Assembly: GCA_035489755.1 (NCBI GenBank)
Contig: DATGZK010000020.1
Coordinates: forward strand, 61,031 to 125,030
Length of the DNA: 64,000 nucleotides
Direction: 5' to 3'
DNA from: UBA9160 sp035489755
GTDB taxonomy: Bacteria > Myxococcota_A > UBA9160
Below, piece by piece: positions 59,466 through 64,000 of the stretch. A program made the translations under genes and the position numbers. The first letter of the stretch is position 1. The number at the start of each line of letters is the position of its first letter. The notes under the pieces were generated by a model. The model saw nothing but the letters and a program-made list of their open reading frames with translations, was not told where the DNA came from and made no database searches.

Positions 59466-60266
59466 TCAGCCGACCGCAAAGCCCGAGGTTGCGCTGGGAT
59501 TGTGAGCCGCGCTAAGGCGGCGCCCTTGGGGATCGAAGATCGGATATCGGCCAAGGCCGCGCCGCTGCAAGAAATACTGGACCGAGACCCCGAGCACGCC
59601 GAGACCGTAGGTCACCGAGCGGCGGAAGTTGATCGACGAAGCTTCGTCGAAGTACGCCGCCGGGCAACTGATCTCGCCAATTTCAAACTTGGAGAAGAGG
59701 ATCTGCGCCAACATCTGGTTGTCGAATACGAAGTCGTCCGAATTCTCTAGGAGCGGGAGGCTCTCCAGCACTTCTCGCGAAAAGGCCCGATAGCCGGTGT
59801 GGTATTCCGAAAGCTTCGCACCGCAGAGAAAGTTCTGTGCCGCCGTGAGAAATCGGTTCGAAGCATACTTGTAGAGCGGCATGCCACCGGCTCGCGCTCG
59901 TCCTCCGAGGACGCGGGAGCCGAGGACCACGTCGTAGGGCCCGTCGGTAATCATGCTGATCATGGGAGCGATCAGCGTGGGCGGATATTGATAGTCGGGG
60001 TGCAGCATCACCACGACGTCGGCGCCGAGCCGCAAGGCCTCCGCGTAGCAGGTCTTTTGGTTGCCCCCGTAGCCAAGGTTCTTTTGGTGCACGAGGGTCC
60101 GCAAGCCAAGCTCACGGGCGACGCGCACGGTATCGTCGCTGCTGGCATCGTCTGTCAGCACGATCTCGTCGACAAGATCCAGCGGCACTTCGCGGTACGT
60201 CCGCTCAAGCGTCTTCGACGCGTTGTACGCGGGCATCACGACGACGATCTTCTTCCCGTGGAACAC
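59466..60266 (-). CDS. Family 2 glycosyltransferase (dolichyl-phosphate mannosyltransferase-like)
   Basis: A 266-residue GT2 enzyme: VVVMPAYNASKTLERTY, VLTDDASSDDTV, LGYGGNQKTC, the HPDYQYPP DxD-equivalent motif and EYHTGYRAFSREVLESLP. There are no long membrane helices, so it is the DPM1-like soluble or peripheral type that moves a sugar from a nucleotide to a lipid phosphate. It is alone on its strand and just upstream of tRNA-Leu (opposite orientation). Confidence 0.9.
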   Translation of the reverse strand: MFHGKKIVVVMPAYNASKTLERTYREVPLDLVDEIVLTDDASSDDTVRVARELGLRTLVHQKNLGYGGNQKTCYAEALRLGADVVVMLHPDYQYPPTLIAPMISMITDGPYDVVLGSRVLGGRARAGGMPLYKYASNRFLTAAQNFLCGAKLSEYHTGYRAFSREVLESLPLLENSDDFVFDNQMLAQILFSKFEIGEISCPAAYFDEASSINFRRSVTYGLGVLGVSVQYFLQRRGLGRYPIFDPQGRRLSAAHNPSATSGFAVG

Positions 60267-60316
60267 GACGAGCTGTTATCCTGCTGTTGCTCCGGAGCCG
60301 TTGGTCTTGGACTCCC

Positions 60317-60399
60317 GCCCGGGTGGCGAAATCGGTAGACGCGGGCGACTTAAAATCGCCTGGCCACGTGCCGTGCAGGTTCGATCCCTGCCCCGGGCA
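60317..60399 (+). tRNA. tRNA-Leu (anticodon UAA)
   Basis: The acceptor stem GCCCGGG pairs with CCCGGGC. GTGGCGAAATCGGTAGACGC is the typical class II D arm; the anticodon loop CTTAAAA gives UAA; a long variable arm and GGTTCGATCCC T arm follow. CCA is not encoded. Confidence 0.95.
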
Positions 60400-60413
60400 C
60401 CTTGATCTCTCGA

Positions 60414-60746
60414 CTACCGGTGGAGCGCGGACGGCCGCACCAGAGCCCGCACTTCCTCGGCCTCGAGCAGCCGCTCGAGGGCCCGCCGGTCCAATAGCGT
60501 CGTCCGCTGATAGCCGAGTTCAGGCAGGTCGAGCTCCAACCTGTAGATCTCGCGTGGGTCCTTGAGCACGCGACGGATTCGCAAGCGGTCGCCCCCTCCA
60601 CCTTCCACAATCTCGTCGCGAAGGGAACTCAAGATTCGCTGGACGCGGCGCTCACTTCGCAACGTCGGATCGAGAAACGCCTCGAAGCTGCGATTGCGGC
60701 TCGCCATTTTGTACGCACCGCGGGGGGTCATGGCGGGCGCGAGCAT
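60414..60746 (-). CDS. Small conserved-looking protein of unknown function
   Basis: Up to 110 residues; the likely start is ATG 60707 (MASRNRSFEAFLDP) or 60731. The protein is charged and helical (RRVQRILSSLRDEIVEGGGG, REIYRLELDLPELGYQRTTLLDRRAL, LERLLEAEEVRALV), with no export signal or membrane segment. Its regular amphipathic pattern and position argue that it is real. It ends 14 bases beyond tRNA-Leu on the opposite strand and lies downstream of the PilZ gene. I do not know the family. Confidence 0.6.
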   Translation of the reverse strand: MLAPAMTPRGAYKMASRNRSFEAFLDPTLRSERRVQRILSSLRDEIVEGGGGDRLRIRRVLKDPREIYRLELDLPELGYQRTTLLDRRALERLLEAEEVRALVRPSALHR

Positions 60747-60780
60747 ACCCGGAACGCCGGGCGGGGATCAAGCCGGGAAC

Positions 60781-61197
60781 TCATGCGTCGGAGGGGTGCG
60801 AGCGTCCCGCGTGCTCGCCCGCGATAAGCAGGTGTTCGAGCGCCTTGAGGCCCGCGGACGTCGCGCCGAGGAACTCGATGCCAACGCCGGCCTCTTCGTG
60901 GTCCCCCGGCGGCGCGAGTACCCGCCGTGCCCATGCGACGCGCCCGGTCGCCTCGAGCGGAGTGCCGTCCGGGAGCGAGACCTCGAGCAGCACTCGGCGA
61001 CCTGGCGCCAAGGGCTCGGGCGTGCGGATGAAAACGCCGCCGCGGGAAACATTCCCGCACCATTCCCGCGAAAGCCGAAAAAACGGTCGACCCGTGTACG
61101 GGTCGGTCTCCGCGTCGATCGTCGAGACCCGTACCGGGAGGGCGAGCGCAATGCGGCGATACCGACGGCGATTGATGCCTTCCTCGGAGTTGGACAT
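60781..61197 (-). CDS. PilZ domain protein (c-di-GMP receptor)
   Basis: A 138-residue single-domain PilZ protein. The nucleotide-binding signature is complete: NRRRYRRIALALPV (RxxxR) and GNVSRGGVFIRT (NxSxxG), followed by LLEVSLPDGTPLEATGRVAW. It should bind cyclic di-GMP and act as an effector. The ATG at 61197 is preceded by a G-rich ribosome site; an in-frame ATG 8 codons upstream is possible. It is divergent from the PATAN protein. Confidence 0.88.
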   Translation of the reverse strand: MSNSEEGINRRRYRRIALALPVRVSTIDAETDPYTGRPFFRLSREWCGNVSRGGVFIRTPEPLAPGRRVLLEVSLPDGTPLEATGRVAWARRVLAPPGDHEEAGVGIEFLGATSAGLKALEHLLIAGEHAGRSHPSDA

Positions 61198-61346
61198 GAC
61201 GATACCCCCCACCGACGGCATCGGCCGAGCGACGATCCGCTTGAGTCCGCCATACGCACGCAGGGAGCCGACTCAAGCCAAAGCGCAGCCACGTCGAAGA
61301 GACCCTGGGGACCGCTGCTCAGGATCGCACCCCAACGCGAGGAAGC

Positions 61347-62630
61347 ATGGGTGAACTGCCGGTCCGTGAACGGTCGCTCGAGGAGCTGGAACTCAACGAG
61401 CGGCTGCGCCAGCAACTCGGCCTCGGCCCGGACGAGCCCGTGCGGCTCCTAGACGCGGGCGTCCGCACCATCTTGCTCGAGCGCTGCGGCGCCCCCGCGA
61501 GTGCAGCCTTGCCCTGGGACCACGAGCTTGTTTTCACCGCAAACGTGCGCGCATTCCCTCTGGCCGATCTGCTCGGCGTGGTGCACAGCGCCGGGAAGTC
61601 GGGCTTCCTGTTCTTCACCTGCCGAGACCACACGAAGAGCGTCTTCTTGCACCGCGGCGAGGTCGTATTCGCGAGCTCCAACCAGCGCGTCGATCGGCTC
61701 GGGGAGTGCTTGCTGCGTGCGGGCGTGATTACCCTCGAGCAGCTGCGCGAGGCGGAGCGACGCTTCAACCCGCCGGATCGCTTCGGCAAGACACTCGTCG
61801 AGCGCGGCTTCCTGACCCCTCGCGAGCTGTGGCATGGGGTGAAATACCAGGTCGAGGAGATCGTTCGCTCGCTGTTCTCCTACACGGCGGGCACCGTCTA
61901 TCTATGGGAGGGAGACGTCCAACCCGACAACGTGGTTCGCCTTTCGCTCCCTACCCGGCGCCTCGTGGCAGAAGGCATTCAGCGTCGCGACGAGCTGCTC
62001 AAGTTCCTGGCCCTGCTCGAAGACCCCCGCGTCCACCTCGCACCGGTGGAGGGCAAGGAGGCGAATCTCGCCGGCGGCGAGCGCTCGCTCTTCGACGCGC
62101 TTAGCTCGGAGCGCGCCTTCCCCGCGCTTTGCCGGCGTGTCGGGCTGGATCCCCTGTCGGCCGCTCGCACCGTCCAGCTCCTGCGCCTTGTGGGGGCCGT
62201 AAGACTCGTGCGCACCCGGGAGGACGAGGGCTTTCTCGGCGAGGCGGACCTGCGTCGTCACGACGAAGAGATGCTGCGCGAGTGTGTGGCGAATCATCTC
62301 AAGCTCCTGGCAGAGCTCACGGCGCCGATCGTCGCGGTCGAAGGGGGCGCTTCGTTCCGGGAGCGCTTCATGCGAGTTCTCGAGGAGACCTCGCAACGCT
62401 TCCCCTCTCTTTTGAAGGACGTGACCGTTGGTATGGGCGGCGTGCTCGATCCGGAGGAGGTGACGAGCCGCGCTCTTCGTCTCGCCGGCGACCGGGAAGG
62501 CCAAGTCAGCGCTGCGCTGGGTGAGCTTGTGTCCTATGCGGAATTCGAGCTCAAGAACCATCCCGCAATCGCCGAGCCCGACCGATTCCTCACTGGGATT
62601 GAAGAGCTGCGAGCTAAGATCGATCCCTGA
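61347..62630 (+). CDS. DUF4388/PATAN-domain regulatory protein
   Basis: A 427-residue cytoplasmic protein. Residues about 60-180 form a PATAN (DUF4388) domain: FTANVRAFPLADLLGVVHSAGKSGFLFF, VFLHRGEVVFASSNQRVDRLGE and GKTLVERGFLTPRELWHGV. The C-terminal half is helical and unassigned. PATAN proteins take part in two-component or c-di-GMP-linked signalling in deltaproteobacteria and cyanobacteria. The divergent PilZ gene fits such a link. The protein has no enzymatic motifs. Confidence 0.8.
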   Translation: MGELPVRERSLEELELNERLRQQLGLGPDEPVRLLDAGVRTILLERCGAPASAALPWDHELVFTANVRAFPLADLLGVVHSAGKSGFLFFTCRDHTKSVFLHRGEVVFASSNQRVDRLGECLLRAGVITLEQLREAERRFNPPDRFGKTLVERGFLTPRELWHGVKYQVEEIVRSLFSYTAGTVYLWEGDVQPDNVVRLSLPTRRLVAEGIQRRDELLKFLALLEDPRVHLAPVEGKEANLAGGERSLFDALSSERAFPALCRRVGLDPLSAARTVQLLRLVGAVRLVRTREDEGFLGEADLRRHDEEMLRECVANHLKLLAELTAPIVAVEGGASFRERFMRVLEETSQRFPSLLKDVTVGMGGVLDPEEVTSRALRLAGDREGQVSAALGELVSYAEFELKNHPAIAEPDRFLTGIEELRAKIDP

Positions 62631-62734
62631 TCGGGGGCCGCAGCCTCGGGGACCCGCTCGCGCCACTGCGCGGGACCCCCTATCTGCTTTCACGCCCTTT
62701 GCGAACACGAGCTGCGTTCCGGCCGGGGTCCAAC

Positions 62735-63502
62735 ATGCGCGAGAGCGAGCCGCTCTTCGGCTTGCATGTCGTCCGCGAAGCCTTAAGCGCCCGCCACCGC
62801 AAGTTGGGGCGCCTGTTCGTGGCGACGGACCAAAAGAGTGCCGAGGTCGAACGGCTTGCCGCGCTTGCCCGCGAAGCAGGGGTTCCCGTCGAGTTCGTGA
62901 GCCGGGGCGAGATCGCGACGCGCGCGGGCGCGGCCGCGCGAACCCAGGGCGTGGTGCTTGAAGCCGGACCCATTCCCGAGCGGACCCTCGCCGCGCTTCG
63001 GGCCGGAGAACGGGGCCAGCGGCGACTCGTCGCGCTGGATGGGGTGGAAGACCCGCAAAACCTCGGGGCGATTGCTCGAGTCGCAGAGGCGGCGGGGATG
63101 CACGGCCTTGTGCTGACGCGCCACCGCTCACCGCCCCTCAGCGCAGCCGTCGCTCGGGCGAGCGCCGGGGCGATCGAGCACCTGCCCGTGGCCCGGGTCA
63201 CGAACCTCGCTCGCGCCCTGGAAGAGCTCCAGGGAGACGGCTTCTGGACCGTGGGTGCAGACGCAGGCGGGGGCGACGACCTCTTCGCGGCCCCAGACCG
63301 CACCTTCCAAGGCGACCTCGTGGTGGTTCTTGGCGCGGAGGGCAAGGGCCTGCGCCCCGCAGTCCAGGCTCGCCTCGACCATCGACTGCGGATTCCAATG
63401 GAGGGGCGGATCGCCTCGCTCAACGTCTCGGCCGCCGCCGCCGTCCTGCTGTTCGAGATCCTCCGCCGCTCCCGGCTTTGGGCCGGCCGCGGCTCACCCT
63501 AA
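62735..63502 (+). CDS. rlmB: RlmB/TrmH-type 23S rRNA (guanosine-2'-O-) methyltransferase
   Basis: A 255-residue SPOUT methyltransferase with an N-terminal substrate-binding domain (LFGLHVVREALSARH) and the three trefoil-knot motifs: ALDGVEDPQNLGAIARVAEAAG, VVVLGAEGKGL and IPMEGRIASLNVSAAAAVLLFE. This matches RlmB, which methylates G2251 of 23S rRNA. The ATG at 62735 gives the family N-terminus. It lies directly upstream of tRNA-Thr, a common arrangement near the tuf operon. Confidence 0.9.
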   Translation: MRESEPLFGLHVVREALSARHRKLGRLFVATDQKSAEVERLAALAREAGVPVEFVSRGEIATRAGAAARTQGVVLEAGPIPERTLAALRAGERGQRRLVALDGVEDPQNLGAIARVAEAAGMHGLVLTRHRSPPLSAAVARASAGAIEHLPVARVTNLARALEELQGDGFWTVGADAGGGDDLFAAPDRTFQGDLVVVLGAEGKGLRPAVQARLDHRLRIPMEGRIASLNVSAAAAVLLFEILRRSRLWAGRGSP

Positions 63503-63581
63503 CCGCAAGGCGCCGGCCCGGCCGGCGGGGCCGTTGCCGGGTGGAAGCTCTGCCCCTATAGTCGGCGTCGTTCCTCAACAA

Positions 63582-63654
63582 GCTGGCGTAGCTCAATCGG
63601 TAGAGCGGCTGATTTGTAATCAGCAGGTTAAGGGTTCGAGTCCCCTCGCCAGCT
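63582..63654 (+). tRNA. tRNA-Thr (anticodon UGU)
   Basis: Acceptor GCTGGCG pairs with CGCCAGC. The D arm GCTCAATCGGTAGAGC, anticodon stem-loop GCTGATTTGTAATCAGC (UGU) and T arm GGGTTCGAGTCCC are complete. CCA is not encoded. Confidence 0.95.
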
Positions 63655-63889
63655 CCGGGAATAGGAACGTCGAGAAGCGCGAGAGTCGAGCGGGTCGAGG
63701 GTCCGACAGGGTCCGACACGCCATCGGGTCGGGCCGAGCCATACGAGGGCACAGAGTTTCAGCAATCCCGCGGTCATGGGGCACATCGTCCGAACGATGG
63801 GCACCCGGGGGGCGGGGCTGTTTACACTTTTTCCGGTACTACAACGGATCGCAGGGGAAGAGGCCCCGAGCGTCTCGTGGCAAGGATGC

Positions 63890-63975
63890 GGAGAGGTACC
63901 GAAGCGGCCAAACGGGGCAGACTGTAAATCTGCTGGCTTTCGCCTTCGGAGGTTCGAATCCTCCCCTCTCCACCA
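63890..63975 (+). tRNA. tRNA-Tyr (anticodon GUA)
   Basis: Acceptor GGAGAGG pairs with CCTCTCC. The anticodon loop CTGTAAA gives GUA; there is a class II variable arm and T arm GGTTCGAATCC; CCA is encoded at 63973-63975. tRNA-Thr followed by tRNA-Tyr is the usual order upstream of tuf, but here 235 bases separate them, including a TTTACA sequence at 63821 that may start a separate promoter. Confidence 0.95.
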
Positions 63976-64000
63976 CGGGTTCGACCCGGGTCAAGACAGA

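Noticed and set aside
63420..63752. Minus-strand frame over tRNA-Thr with a GEGTRTLNLL-type sequence
   Set aside because: This is the well-known spurious protein read from the antisense strand of a tRNA gene.
1..64000. CRISPR arrays, rRNA genes and complete insertion sequences
   Set aside because: I saw no regularly spaced repeats, rRNA segments or complete transposase genes; the only mobile-element trace is the integrase remnant near 5523-5798.

Overview
The window is GC-rich, Gram-negative bacterial chromosome. TonB-ExbB-ExbD, outer-membrane proteins, lipoproteins and an RND exporter show an outer membrane. PilZ and PATAN (DUF4388) proteins and the overall gene mix suggest a deltaproteobacterium in the broad sense (Myxococcota, Desulfobacterota or Binatota type). 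That placement is inference; no rRNA or marker gene settles it.

About two thirds of the window (1-41000 and 52500-59333) is a catabolic island for CoA thioesters. It holds four CaiB/BaiF CoA-transferase genes (one a tandem fusion), three short-chain dehydrogenases/cyclases, four acyl-CoA dehydrogenase subunits, three crotonases, two thiolase-fold/DUF35 pairs, a HyuA/HyuB pair, a MaoC-type hydratase, four AMP-forming acyl-CoA ligases plus a PaaK-like ligase, a Rieske oxygenase, an aldehyde and an alcohol dehydrogenase, and three related amidohydrolases. Genes are tightly packed, often with 4-base ATGA/GTGA overlaps. The substrate cannot be read from the sequence. Ring oxygenase, ligases, heteromeric acyl-CoA dehydrogenases and Ltp2/ChsH2-like pairs would fit steroid, terpenoid or aromatic compounds.

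The most striking feature is a 17-bp inverted repeat, TCTGACG-N3-CGTCAGA. I find it at eight intergenic positions (4705, 5922, 19945, 27072, 34048, 40983, 52512, 57034), each just upstream of a catabolic gene and mostly 8-27 bases from the start codon. It is absent from the transport and housekeeping blocks. It looks like the operator of one (probably TetR-type) repressor that ties the operons into a regulon; no regulator gene is in the window.

From 41386 to 52444 lie two metal/TonB uptake loci. Each is headed by a small secreted protein carrying the same HDP-x2-C-x2-C signature, then an outer-membrane protein. The first continues with ExbB-ExbD-TonB, the second with a ZnuA-ZnuC-ZnuB transporter whose permease runs in frame into a lipoprotein-like domain. 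A remnant hicAB/integrase patch (4899-5798) interrupts the catabolic island. The right end (59466-64000) is housekeeping: a glycosyltransferase, tRNA-Leu, PilZ and PATAN proteins, an RlmB-type rRNA methyltransferase, tRNA-Thr and tRNA-Tyr.
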